64,000 bases of DNA from Symsagittifera roscoffensis (lineage: Eukaryota; Xenacoelomorpha; Acoela; Convolutidae): positions 47,184,381-47,248,380 of the forward strand of contig NC_087065.1 of the NCBI RefSeq assembly GCF_963678635.1, written 5' to 3'. A program made the translations under genes and the position numbers. Positions within the stretch are counted from its first letter, which is position 1. The number at the start of each line of letters is the position of its first letter. The notes beneath the pieces were generated by a model. That model was not told where the DNA came from and did not search any database. It worked only from the letters and a program-made list of their open reading frames with translations. Below are positions 45,204 through 54,947 of the stretch, in pieces.

Positions 45204-46357
45204 ATGAATGTAAGAAGTCTCATAAATCTCGAACGACGAATGAAGTTTGCAAATGCTATAGCAACATCAAACTATGACATATGTCTCTGCGAGACTTGGT
45301 TAAATGAAAACATTTCATCATCTGAATTAATGCTAAATGAATACAGTATTTATAGATCAGAACGACAAACAGCCAAAGATCAAAATTTGCACGGTGGAGT
45401 ACTAATGGCAGAGAAAGAACATTTTCATCTAAATTATTGCCAAATAAGCAACCTGAATGTTGTTTAACTTGCAGCATCCAAATAAACGACAAGCGAATTA
45501 TTGTCTGCTGCTTTTACAATCCACCTTCGAGCAGCAAATATCGCTATTGTCTAGGCGATTTTGCACAAATTTTAAATGAAATCGAGAAATCAAATCAATC
45601 AACTGCAACACTTATTTGCGGAGACGTAAATTTTCCAAATGCAAACTGGATTGACTATAGTAGCACGGAAAATGAAGAAAACTCAATAATTGAACTAATC
45701 GAGCAACATCAGTTCGAGCAGGAAATAGATTTTCCAACTTGTGGCAAAAACACCCTAGACATTACATTATTCAAAAATTGTCACATTCATGCGACTCCTG
45801 ACGAAAATTTCTCAAAAATTTACAATTGCTCCGACCACAAAGCAATCAGCATTCTAATTGAATGTCCTCACCAAGAGGTAAGAGTCGCTATTGAAAACTT
45901 TCGAAGCTTCGGTAGCGTGGACTGTAACGAAATCAAGAAATCAATACTAAGTGAGCCTTTCTCACCAGTATGTCACACAAACATCAATAGAATGTGCGAG
46001 GAACTTTACGACTATTTGGAAAATTTGGTAAACCAACATGTGCCTAGAAGAACAAGACGTCGCCAATCACTTCCGCCATGGGTTACGCCAAGTACCTCAA
46101 ACATCATGAACAAACTGCGAACACAAACTAGAATATACAAATTGAAACCTACAAGCTACCGCAGAAACCTCATTCTGTCTCTAGATAAAATGGTGGAAGA
46201 AGCAGTAGAGAAAGATAGAGTAAACTATCAGGAAAATTTGATGACCAGTCGCAACACACATTTAATTTTCAAACACTTTAAGAGTCTGAAAAAATCAGAA
46301 ACTCTCCCAAAGAATATGATCAAGGACGAAATAGCTGTTTCCAAAGCCAAAGTGTAA
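45204..46357 (+). mobile_element. Non-LTR retroelement EEP endonuclease, longer copy
   Basis: Same domain and the same frameshift as 42376-43372, so both predate the duplication. It continues 52 codons further through HLIFKHFKSLKK and ends at a TAA at 46355-46357, before any RT domain. An AATAAA lies just beyond (near 46388), so this may be a 3'-truncated or rearranged element. Confidence 0.85.
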
Positions 46358-46401
46358 CATTCGCCCGGAAGATACATATCGACGGAAAATAAAGCTAGGT
46401 T

Positions 46402-46605
46402 CTAAGACGACTGGCTAACGTCTAAACAGAGCTCTACATGCTTTTCACCGTCTCTACCAAGCCAGTTCTTTGGTGATCTTTCTAACATCGGGTCGACAAA
46501 AACGTTATTGTTTTCGGCTTCGGTCAAAACACTCAAATTAACTAGATTACATGCAGAAATAGTGAGCTCATGGCTGGGTCTCAGTATCCCCAGACCACGA
46601 GGCAA
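46402..46605 (-). CDS. Orphan coding-like segment, possible terminal exon
   Basis: 68 codons on the minus strand with balanced, non-repetitive composition, preceded by a splice-acceptor-like CTATTTTTAG and ended by TAG. It reads ELPRGLGILRPS, CNLVNLSVLTEAE, then NWLGRDGEKHVELCLDVS. I cannot assign a family. It may be the last exon of an unseen gene to the right or a retroelement remnant. It directly abuts the EEP fragment. Confidence 0.3.
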   Translation of the reverse strand: MPRGLGILRPSHELTISACNLVNLSVLTEAENNNVFVDPMLERSPKNWLGRDGEKHVELCLDVSQSS

Positions 46606-46816
46606 CTCCTAAAAATAGGGCTACTACTATTTATTGAATTATTATTGTTTTTGTTCAGTAGTTAAAAATCATCATCTCCATCGACGATGGATCAACCCTT
46701 TCCCCCAACTCCTAGCTTCTCATCCTAGCAAAATGAATTCAAATGTTAATTGAATTCAAGTCAGTACATAATAGGGAAGCTAAAACTTTATACAAAAGGC
46801 CAAGAGTTTCAGTCCC

Positions 46817-46955
46817 GAGACCGCTCCGGATTCTTGAATCCGGGGAAATAAGACATTATCTTCCTCCCGGAAGGCTGTCTTCCACCCTTCACCGTTGTTC
46901 GCAACGCCCTTGCAACTATTGTAGCGACACAATAGTTGCAACTCGGAGCGGTCTC
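46817..46955. repeat. Nested inverted-repeat (foldback) structure
   Basis: Outer 12-bp arms GAGACCGCTCCG (46817-46828) and CGGAGCGGTCTC (46944-46955). Inside are CCGGATTC-TT-GAATCCGG (46826-46843) and a perfect 13-bp stem TTGCAACTATTGT / ACAATAGTTGCAA (46910-46922, 46929-46941). It could be a MITE, a retroelement leader or a structured RNA. No target duplication seen. Confidence 0.55.
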
Positions 46956-47949
46956 TGTAACTTCTGTTTTTCTCTGATTCCGATCCTCAGTTTTTTTTGT
47001 TGTTATCGTCGTCGCAACTAATGTTGTTGTGTTTTTTTTCAGTTTCTTTCTCCAAAATGGCCGTTTCTGACGTTTCTTAGAATTGATACGTCATCAATTC
47101 GAATTTTTAAAATTTACGAATTTCCGAATCCTTCAGCTTTCACAATTCGTCCAATCGTTCGAATAACGCTCTTATTCCTTCACAACCGCCAATTCGGAAG
47201 TTTCGCTGCTAAAAACTCGAAATTGCTGCGTCTGCATTTTGGTCCATTCTGGTCGAATGTCACATACTCTCCGGACAGTCCGGTCAATGTCCTAATTGAA
47301 TCTCGCAATGTTTGTGAAATTGGTACAGTGTCATCGAACAGAATTTACAAAATGCACGAAATTACTTTTATCCGCGTCATATCGACTCACTGCAGAATAT
47401 AAATGGCATTATACTACATCACTATAGCCTTCAAATTTTTTCACTAATCTGCACATTGAGGATATGACCTAAGATAAAAACATCTTTTCTGACTTCCAAT
47501 GTCAATTTCCTGACTAAAATCTTTTTCTCCTAGATTTAAAAAGATGTTGGCTTGCAGGACATTCCTGCCAACCAACAAGCTAAAATTATTCTACCATGCT
47601 TCTTCCCTTCGGAAATCTTGCTTGTTATTGTCCTGAATATTAAAACTAAGGAACTCTGTGGTTAGAAAGAACAATGAAACAATCTCCCTTCTTAAGAGAT
47701 TTCCCAAGCCTTTCATCTCACCACAAAGTGATCAGTTCTCCTAGTTGATTAAAAACAGTCATGCAGGCTGGAATATTTAAATATACTCTTTACTCAAGCC
47801 TTTCTAAATAAATAGTAAGTGTCTCTAAAGCCATTAACTAAAATCAAAATTCAAATTTATAAATGCCACAAATTCTTTAATGTTCAAAAGTCAACTAAAT
47901 GTTTCAGTTTTCAAATTACAACTTGGCTGCTTGGTTTCTCACTTGAGTT
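46956..47949. other. Noncoding flank of the large retroelement
   Basis: Moderate GC; no ORF recognised. If the large element ends here, its 3' LTR would be expected in this stretch, but I could not match it to the 56838-57212 spacer by eye. A small hairpin CCGGACAGTCCGG lies near 47272-47284. Confidence 0.35.
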
Positions 47950-48096
47950 TCTTCACACACATAAAACAATTCTGAGTTTTAATTTCTTCTTCTTCGTCAC
48001 TCCTTTGTTTCTCTTCTTTTCGTCGTTTAGAAGATCTAAAATTTCTAAATTCTTCTAATTTTCTTTCTTTTTGCCTCCTGTTCTTTCGACCATTTG

Positions 48097-48768
48097 TCAA
48101 TGTTCCATCTCTTCTTCCTGTGACAGTGACTCTGCATTTTCAGTTTCTGTGTCTTGCAGCACATCGTTAGCTATTTTGACGCTGTTGGAAGCAGTCCTCC
48201 AACAATTCTGCTCTTCTACCCTCTGTTTGCAACAAGGTAGGGGATCCACGTTAGATTCTCTGTTTCGGCAGAAGCTGTTGTGGAGACACAACGTCACGTT
48301 TCTCTCCAAATCTTCCCTCAACATCTCTTTCTTCTCCTTTCCACAACGTTCACTTGTCCTGGAAATTCTTTTTACAGCGGTGGTCACTGCATTCCGATGA
48401 GTCACGAAAGCTCGCTTGAAAATTCCTGCTCCAATGTCCAGCTGATATCCACTGTACACTCTGCCGTGCTTCGACATATGCTTTTTGGCATATTCGTACA
48501 ACCATGCAGGCATGTTAGCTCTGAACCATGGCATCAATCGTCTTCTCGCCCATATCTTTTTCACTTCCATCGGAATGTTTAGAATCTTGCAAATTGTCTC
48601 AAAAAGATCTAAATCTTTTATACAATCCAATTTCTGCAACTGTTCTCTCGTCGGTGCCTCCTGTCTATTGTTTTCTCTCACATGAGCCTCCAGCCATCGT
48701 ACCGCCATATCGTTATGGGCCGTGATGAGTCTGGTATACCCATGGAGAGCAGCTCTCCAGAGTCCCAT
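48097..48768 (-). CDS. Left ORF series: 223-codon segment, function unknown
   Basis: Reads LWRAALHGYTRLITAHNDMA, LDLFETICKILNIPMEVKK and LMPWFRANMPAWLYEYAKKH, with a Cys-containing, charged C-terminus. After its TGA a strongly basic/acidic run (RRQKERKLEEF, KRRKEEKQRSDEEEE) continues in another frame to about 47.95 kb and may be the true C-terminus. Confidence 0.5.
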   Translation of the reverse strand: MGLWRAALHGYTRLITAHNDMAVRWLEAHVRENNRQEAPTREQLQKLDCIKDLDLFETICKILNIPMEVKKIWARRRLMPWFRANMPAWLYEYAKKHMSKHGRVYSGYQLDIGAGIFKRAFVTHRNAVTTAVKRISRTSERCGKEKKEMLREDLERNVTLCLHNSFCRNRESNVDPLPCCKQRVEEQNCWRTASNSVKIANDVLQDTETENAESLSQEEEMEH

Positions 48769-48769
48769 A

Positions 48770-49369
48770 TCAACACCAGATTACTACGCTCGGGATACCA
48801 CCAGGTCTGCAGCAAGCAGTGGCAGGGAATGCTCCTCCAATCACTCGGTGGACTTCATCATTCTCGTCTACTGTATTGTAATCTGCAACGGTTGATCCTC
48901 TCTGTTTCTGTCTTTCAAAGTCACCGAAGTTCCCACTCACGTATCCCATGAACTTCATTCCCAGTATCGATTCCAACTCCTCCTTTGTTCTCTCTGGAAC
49001 TGCTGAGAACATCTTACATAGCAACTCGTATGATTTTTCGGACATTCTCGTTTGTCTCACACACTTTGGCACTGAAAAGGCTTGATCCACGATCGTTCTT
49101 GTACTCTTTACATACACAGCTACAAATTGCACCGGGTATCTGCTCTTGCACATTGGAGCCAATGACGATCCCACCAAATATCGTGCTCCTGATGGTCTAA
49201 AATAAGTCTCACTGTGTCTGATGTTCATTTCCGCCTCGATCGCTTCCCTCCATTTTCCTATGTGCTTCTGCTCAGTTTGCCAAATTCCTGGTAACACTTC
49301 TACACTGATGGCTGTGACCATTTCATGTTTCTGTTCTAGATTCAATAGTGACTCTAAAGAACCAAACAT
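48770..49369 (-). CDS. Left ORF series: 199-codon segment, function unknown
   Basis: Reads SLESLLNLEQKHEMVTAISV, VQFVAVYVKSTRTIVDQAF and GYVSGNFGDFERQKQRG, ending with a Cys pair in ATACCRPGG. No family recognised. It is joined by a frameshift to the next segment. Confidence 0.5.
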   Translation of the reverse strand: MFGSLESLLNLEQKHEMVTAISVEVLPGIWQTEQKHIGKWREAIEAEMNIRHSETYFRPSGARYLVGSSLAPMCKSRYPVQFVAVYVKSTRTIVDQAFSVPKCVRQTRMSEKSYELLCKMFSAVPERTKEELESILGMKFMGYVSGNFGDFERQKQRGSTVADYNTVDENDEVHRVIGGAFPATACCRPGGIPSVVIWC

Positions 49370-49817
49370 GCTCTAGAATCCTAGTGCAGTCACTAGATTC
49401 ACCTCGGTTCCTCCATGGCAATCTGCGATCAGTTCTGTTTCCGTTCTTGCTTTCATCATGACATTCCCAGACAATATCGTCAATTGCTTGTGTTGTCTCT
49501 CTAATGTTTTTACACAATCCAGACCTCCACAAACGTGACCCTCCAGTCCACAGACTTCCGCCAGACACTTACCAGGTTTGACCCAGTCTTCTGGTCCCCA
49601 GACATTATATATTCAGGTCCCGCAGGTTACAGTCTGCATTCAGCTCCCTCTGCACATCTTGTGTCGCCCGTAATATTGAGACAGCGTTGGGACTAGGACA
49701 CCATGATGGTCTCATCAGTTCCCACACTACCATCACGCTCGTTCTCAGTAGTTCATCTGAGAATCCCAACCCAAACTCTACTCTTTTGTCGGATTTTGGT
49801 ACGGAAGGTGCAGTCAC
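49323..49817 (-). CDS. Left ORF series: broken segment, function unknown
   Basis: Two open pieces in one frame (49817-49605 and 49568-49323) separated by stops. The first reads GFSDELLRTSVMVVWELM. It is likely the continuation of the 764-codon protein after a frameshift. Confidence 0.4.
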
Positions 49818-52108
49818 AATTCTTCCAAGACCAGACCCAATTTGGTCTGTGGATTATTAGCGCTCTTAATCGTTACAATTCTCGACGTCCAGAATCTTAA
49901 CAACACTGCCTGCTCGTAATCGAAGAAGCAATCGCGTATGTCTTCACTCAGGAAAGGGTTGTACGCTATCCCTATGATTCCGGACACGTAGCTGTACGAC
50001 TTCATCTTGATCGGTCCATAGTACTCACTGGATTTCGGTAGTGCCCCCATAGATTCTTTAGTGAGTCTCAGCTCCTTGTTTGAAAATCTCCTGATTTCGT
50101 CTATCTTTCTCATGGGCTCTAACTCCTCACGTTCTTTCATATTCACCCTCATCGGCTTGCTTTGATGCATCTCCAGCAGTGCTAGTAGGAGTAAGGCTTT
50201 TGCTCGTTCATCGCCCTCCCTCAACATCTTGACACAGGTGTTCAATGCTGGTACTGAAATCTGCTCTATCAGGAATCGAATGAAACGGAGAGCGTCTCTC
50301 CGCTTCGCGCACGCTACTGCTGCTCCCTCTTGGGTTATCAGATCCCTCAGGTTCGTTATAAGGAAAACTTTTTCTTCTTTTGACCTTTTCCTTTCTTCTG
50401 AGTCATATTCCCCGCGAGTTAATCCCATCATGCACCAAGCGAACCTCAGTTGTAATTCGGTTCTTACGTAGGGCACTGCCATGAGAGCGTGTATTCTCGG
50501 CGCAGTCCTCATTTCCTCTTCGAAGTACTTCAACACCACTGCTTTCCATGGAAGGCTCACCAACTGCTCGATCGTTTCCGCCTGCATCTCAGACGACGCT
50601 AGAGTTCCGTACGCCTTCTGCTTGAGGGTGGTGCTTCGCAACATCGTCTCCAGATAACCTTCCATGGCCATTTTGTCTTCCAGTGCCATCACATATCCTC
50701 TAGCCGAGTTTCGGTATGCTAACATCTCCATGTATCCACCGGCGGGTTCATCTATTGACACAGTCTCCGACACTGCCAGTCGGTTATACTCCACTGGTAC
50801 TTGTTGTCCTGCGACACTTCCCTTTCCGTGGTTCATGGGCGATGTTTTAAAGTCTTTCATTTTGCTTTCTCCACATTGGCTAAGTATTTCTATTTCTAAG
50901 GTTGCTCCAGTCAGAGTGCGGTCACTCCTTTTGGTCTTGTAACCTGTTGACTTTATCCCTGCCATGAGAATGGGTGGCACCATCGCTACATCGGTTAACA
51001 TTCTGTCCGTGCCAGGTAATTGATAATCACTTTGTCCCAAATCCATGGCCTCTTCGACTCGTTTTTGTTTCGCTGAATTGACAGCTTTCATTGATATCTC
51101 TGAATCCACCTTCGTCTTTCCTTGTCTCCTCGGCATCACTTTGCTGCCTAACTTCATCTTCATTTCGTTGATCTTATCAACCACCAATTTAGATCGCATC
51201 GTTCCCCTCCTGGTTCTTGACAGATATACCACCTCTCTTTTATTGTCCTGCGGTGTCATCTTGATGGGAGAGTTCGCCTCACTTTCATCAGTGGCTGAGT
51301 CAATCAACAACTCACTCAATCTCCCATCACACTCATCAAGTTTGTCAAGGACTTCCCGCATCAATGGTCGGTTGAGAAATATTTTCAAAATGGACTGGGT
51401 CCCATAGCTCTGAACCACTGTCCAGACTTCTTCCATGAACGCCACTCTGTCCAATCTACTTCCCGTCATATTTTCATGGTCTCGGTGATGTACTTCCCAC
51501 TCTTCTTCGGGCAACGTTCCCAAGAAAGGTACTCTGGCAGAGCCCTCTATTCTTCTCCTCCTCGGTGATTCCATGAGGATTCTTTGTTCGTTATTTCTCG
51601 AATTGCCAGGAGAGCTGCTCTCCGGCAAATTCCGTTTCATTTCTGTAAAGGCTGACGGAGGTTCCAGTGTCGAAGTGCCTTCATCTGCTGGCTCAGTCGC
51701 CTCCAACGTATCCGCGTTGTTCTCAAGATCACTGAGGAAATTGAAATCCAAGCTGGATATTCCTCCTGTCGATGCCCTGTCGTCTTCCCCACCAGCTTGA
51801 GTTGCATCTTGTTGCATGGGTTCTTCCGCTTGACGGCTTTCTCCCTGCCCGTCATCTCCTTCTGACATATCCTTCTTCGAGCTTGAGGGTCCTTGCTTTT
51901 CATTGTCGGCCCCTTCCGGAAATTTCGGTATGATCAGTGTGCCAGCCGATCCATCTTCCTCTTCTCCATGGAACGCTTTGATTTTCTCACAGCCGAAGGG
52001 TGCTAGGAAGGTTCTCGCCTGCAACGTTCCTCCTACTTTCAATTCCGGTTTCACACTAGTGAGGATCAGGGAGGCCTCAGACAGTTCGGTCCTGCCTCTC
52101 ATCTTCAT
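49814..52108 (-). CDS. Left ORF series: 764-codon protein, function unknown
   Basis: The longest intact ORF of the window. Residues about 60-200 are acidic, Ser/Gln/Glu-rich and probably disordered. The middle is Lys/Arg-rich (PRRRRIEGS, PRRQGKTKVD). The last 330 residues look globular and helical (EQLVSLPWKAVVLKYFEEEM, ALRFIRFLIEQISVPAL, AKALLLLALLEMHQ, YVSGIIGIAYNPFL). No catalytic motif or membrane segment is recognised. Its length without stops contrasts with the broken pol. Confidence 0.65.
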   Translation of the reverse strand: MKMRGRTELSEASLILTSVKPELKVGGTLQARTFLAPFGCEKIKAFHGEEEDGSAGTLIIPKFPEGADNEKQGPSSSKKDMSEGDDGQGESRQAEEPMQQDATQAGGEDDRASTGGISSLDFNFLSDLENNADTLEATEPADEGTSTLEPPSAFTEMKRNLPESSSPGNSRNNEQRILMESPRRRRIEGSARVPFLGTLPEEEWEVHHRDHENMTGSRLDRVAFMEEVWTVVQSYGTQSILKIFLNRPLMREVLDKLDECDGRLSELLIDSATDESEANSPIKMTPQDNKREVVYLSRTRRGTMRSKLVVDKINEMKMKLGSKVMPRRQGKTKVDSEISMKAVNSAKQKRVEEAMDLGQSDYQLPGTDRMLTDVAMVPPILMAGIKSTGYKTKRSDRTLTGATLEIEILSQCGESKMKDFKTSPMNHGKGSVAGQQVPVEYNRLAVSETVSIDEPAGGYMEMLAYRNSARGYVMALEDKMAMEGYLETMLRSTTLKQKAYGTLASSEMQAETIEQLVSLPWKAVVLKYFEEEMRTAPRIHALMAVPYVRTELQLRFAWCMMGLTRGEYDSEERKRSKEEKVFLITNLRDLITQEGAAVACAKRRDALRFIRFLIEQISVPALNTCVKMLREGDERAKALLLLALLEMHQSKPMRVNMKEREELEPMRKIDEIRRFSNKELRLTKESMGALPKSSEYYGPIKMKSYSYVSGIIGIAYNPFLSEDIRDCFFDYEQAVLLRFWTSRIVTIKSANNPQTKLGLVLEEL

Positions 52109-52119
52109 AGGCGCTAAGC

Positions 52120-52785
52120 CTAATCCTGCCCATTCCTCGTCAAATCTTCCAGGCCTATTCGCCTTCTCGTCGCTTGATCCGTGTAGGCAAATCGTGTGTA
52201 CTGTAACACGGCGGCATTCCTCCCCACAAAGTATGGATCCATCGTTCCCACGAAATTCCCTATTCTCTTTTCATTGGTTTCAAATGTTCTCAACCAAGGA
52301 GTTTGTCCCTTAGAGACTGCTCCGAACAACATCCTTGTTATCAGAGGGAATTCAGGGATTTCTTCCGGCAGCTTCTCGTAATCACTCCAATCTTTCGTCT
52401 CTTCTCTCACCTTGTGATATGCTGCAGTGAGACGAGGCACTCTGGTTATCTCACCATTCGTTTTATCATAGGATCTCAGATTCCAAAGCTTCGGAAACAC
52501 CTCGATGTGTCCTCTCTCTACTTCTCCCATGCGATCACGGAACTGATCGCGAAAACTGATGACCGTCATTTCTGGCTCTGATATCTTCGCAAACAACAGA
52601 TCTTCGCTCATGAGCTCCCGCAACACGTGCTGCTCACACCAGTTCAGCGCACTACCGTCCACTGCTGATATGAGGTTCAGGTGCAGCACCGACCTCCTAT
52701 ACGCCTCCACCTTGACATCAGGGAACGCAAATGTGACTGCTGGTCCATAGATCACTGTCACAAACTCCGTGGCTCCTCTGATCAA
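52120..52785 (-). CDS. Left ORF series: 221-codon segment, function unknown
   Basis: Reads VTVIYGPAVTFAFPDVKV, SAVDGSALNWCEQHVLREL, ISFRDQFRDRMGEVERGH and RNAAVLQYTRFAY. The globular composition suggests a structural or capsid-like protein, but I have no match. It joins the next ORF by a frameshift. Confidence 0.5.
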   Translation of the reverse strand: MIRGATEFVTVIYGPAVTFAFPDVKVEAYRRSVLHLNLISAVDGSALNWCEQHVLRELMSEDLLFAKISEPEMTVISFRDQFRDRMGEVERGHIEVFPKLWNLRSYDKTNGEITRVPRLTAAYHKVREETKDWSDYEKLPEEIPEFPLITRMLFGAVSKGQTPWLRTFETNEKRIGNFVGTMDPYFVGRNAAVLQYTRFAYTDQATRRRIGLEDLTRNGQD

Positions 52786-53180
52786 CGCATAGCCAAGCTC
52801 AGATCGATTAGTAGGGGCATGCCCCCAACATGTCGTCTCACATCTTCTTCTCTCTCGATAGTCTCGTCTTCTCCCGTTCCAAAGCGATTTTGTTGTAAGA
52901 GATATTGGATAAGAGTGTGTCTCAGGTCTCTTATCTTATTCCACGAGTCCGTGGCTTTCTTCATGTCCAATTTTCTCACCTTTTCTCTCATCTGCTCTGG
53001 ACAACGTTTCAGCTTCATTAACCCTCCCAAGTTTCCGTGGGTAATCGCAATCGACGTTAGAAGCCCATCTAACCGCAGGTTCTGAACTCCTTCGGTGAGC
53101 AGTACCGCCGGTCTTTTCACGAAACTATCTGCTCCAAACGCCACGAACAAGGCTAGTAGCTCCACAATCGATACTTCCAC
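52782..53180 (-). CDS. Left ORF series: segment, function unknown
   Basis: In frame with the previous segment. Reads SIVELLALFVAFGADSFV, SIAITHGNLGGLMKL and HTLIQYLLQQNRFG. A frameshift follows near 52.79 kb. No domain recognised. Confidence 0.5.
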   Translation of the reverse strand: MEVSIVELLALFVAFGADSFVKRPAVLLTEGVQNLRLDGLLTSIAITHGNLGGLMKLKRCPEQMREKVRKLDMKKATDSWNKIRDLRHTLIQYLLQQNRFGTGEDETIEREEDVRRHVGGMPLLIDLSLAMR

Positions 53181-53195
53181 TACTGCTTGGAGGAT

Positions 53196-53531
53196 TTATT
53201 TTATCAAGTAATGAGAAACTTTCGGGTAAACTTTCGTCCATCCGGCTCCCAACCCTTCCAGCATACTATCTGTCCGTTCAAAACCGTCTTCCCCCTTCAC
53301 TTCCGGGGTCAAGAAGGTTTCCAAGGTAATCTGGCACATTCTATTCACAAACTCAGCTGTCTTTTCTTCAGCATTTTCCGCTAGGTTCACCTCCTTCAAC
53401 AAGTAGGCATGGACTTTCTTAACCATTATGGGGCCTTGCTCAAAAGCACCTGCACCCAATGCCGCTACTCGAGGACTTAGAAGTAACCACTGGTTGGCCT
53501 CCGGTTTGGTCCTCAAATCCATCGCCTCCAA
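53196..53531 (-). CDS. Left ORF series: segment, function unknown
   Basis: In frame after the TAA. Helical, with LRTKPEANQWLLLSPRVAAL and EEKTAEFVNRMCQITLETF. No family recognised. It ends at an in-frame TAA (53196-53198). Confidence 0.5.
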   Translation of the reverse strand: MEAMDLRTKPEANQWLLLSPRVAALGAGAFEQGPIMVKKVHAYLLKEVNLAENAEEKTAEFVNRMCQITLETFLTPEVKGEDGFERTDSMLEGLGAGWTKVYPKVSHYLIK

Positions 53532-53561
53532 ATGAGCTCTAGTCTCCTGTGAATTCTTCCT

Positions 53562-54947
53562 TTACGCTTTTTCACCTGTTACTTCCATTGCTCGGAACCA
53601 TAAGTCGTTCGACATCGCTATGATCACTCGATGGTCGTCGTCTATCCCCGGTTTAAGTTTGAGCTGTCGACTGAAATTGGACAGTTCCAACCCCAGCACC
53701 TCATCCAACACTAACATGTGCAGCGCATAGTCCTTGAATCCTCTCATCGCGTTCGAGATATCTGACCACAACGCAGGTAGTTCAGCCCTGAGTGGTCTCA
53801 GGTTCTCCATGTCTATCATGCTATTTGGGGCTGATATGATCACATCATATTTCCCTTCCGAAAGCAAGGTCACGATCGCATACACGAATTTCAATCCATC
53901 CAGGAGACATGCATACCGTGGAGACAGCGCGAGCACTACTCTCGGTGTCACCTTGGTGAACGACCCCTCCTTCGTCGCATCCACCACTTCACACATTGAC
54001 TCTAGGATATCCTTTATTGCTGGCCACACAGCATTTTCTGCCATTGTAGGATCTCTGAGTCTGCTCAGAAAACCTCTACTGTGCAAGTGGTCATTGATGC
54101 CAGCAAACACGATCGTGACTGGGTTCATGTCCGTCTGTCTTTGTACCCCTATTGCCAGAGATACGGCTTGCAGTAGGTCCAGGTCGACCGCTGCCAACAT
54201 TATGACATCCGACCAAAACAGAGACTTGGAAGTGTACTCGAACGCCGAAATCGCTACTATCATAATCTTGGCCTTCCTCAATTCTGCTTTGTCGTACGCG
54301 GCAAAGATGGTGTCATCTTTCTTTATCGCTTTCAATCCACCGTACCTTTGGACGTCACCATCTTGACTCACTTGTTTCGGGTATGTTGTATCTTTCACAT
54401 GACTCGGGGGTTTCGCCACCTGCCTGAACATCTTCACATGTTGTCCAATCGGCGCCCTCGTTGTCAGAAATCTTCCCGGTCTCTCTTTTCGATTCCCCTC
54501 ATCATGATTCAACTTCACGTCCTGCAATGGTCTTGCGTTCACTGGTCCCATTGTGTTATTAGAGGGCAGTCCCTCTAGGTCAGCAAATCTCAAGGCCGTC
54601 GTGGAGCTGAAGTTTATGCCAGCGGCTATCAACCAGTCTACGCCTGTTATCGAGTACAGTCTACTGACGGATGGACTCGCTCCATTGAGCATCCTCCTGG
54701 CATCCTCGATGAAGCTCACCCTCTGGAGATCCAGCTTCATTAGTTCGTCCTTGTACACATGCCAGGGAGATGGTATGGGCCTTGACCACATCAACGAGCC
54801 TCTATCCGGACGTCTCTCCTCTCGACTGCTACTTATCGTCTCCGATCTCGTGTCTGATCTACACGTGCTAGTTGTCTCTTCCATCGGGTTGACAGGCCCT
54901 AGTCTTCTCCTAGGATGAATGGTCCTCCTCACCGGCGCTTCTCCCAA
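53562..54947 (-). CDS. Left ORF series: 461-codon protein, second SGNH-like segment
   Basis: Starts with a basic, Arg-rich stretch. The centre reads FWSDVIMLAAVDLDLLQAV and MNPVTIVFAGINDHLHSRG, where GIND resembles an SGNH block III, but block I is not seen, so it could be a degenerate second hydrolase domain. The end has LVLDEVLGLELSNFSRQLKL. In frame with the hydrolase upstream (TGA between) and with the next segment (TAA at 53562). Confidence 0.55.
   Translation of the reverse strand: MGEAPVRRTIHPRRRLGPVNPMEETTSTCRSDTRSETISSSREERRPDRGSLMWSRPIPSPWHVYKDELMKLDLQRVSFIEDARRMLNGASPSVSRLYSITGVDWLIAAGINFSSTTALRFADLEGLPSNNTMGPVNARPLQDVKLNHDEGNRKERPGRFLTTRAPIGQHVKMFRQVAKPPSHVKDTTYPKQVSQDGDVQRYGGLKAIKKDDTIFAAYDKAELRKAKIMIVAISAFEYTSKSLFWSDVIMLAAVDLDLLQAVSLAIGVQRQTDMNPVTIVFAGINDHLHSRGFLSRLRDPTMAENAVWPAIKDILESMCEVVDATKEGSFTKVTPRVVLALSPRYACLLDGLKFVYAIVTLLSEGKYDVIISAPNSMIDMENLRPLRAELPALWSDISNAMRGFKDYALHMLVLDEVLGLELSNFSRQLKLKPGIDDDHRVIIAMSNDLWFRAMEVTGEKA

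Larger units (their letters stand above)
43380..46200. repeat. Tandem duplication B, unit 2
   Basis: Begins TTTCGTGATTGACTG and carries the distal METTL1 exon 1. Its EEP ORF continues past the unit end to 46357, so the duplicated segment was copied from here or from its ancestor. Confidence 0.9.

Noticed and set aside
48071-48951. Plus-strand ORFs of 60-210 codons throughout 48-64 kb
   Set aside because: They are complements of the retroelement frames; the minus strand shows recognisable domains and consistent frame continuity, the plus strand does not.
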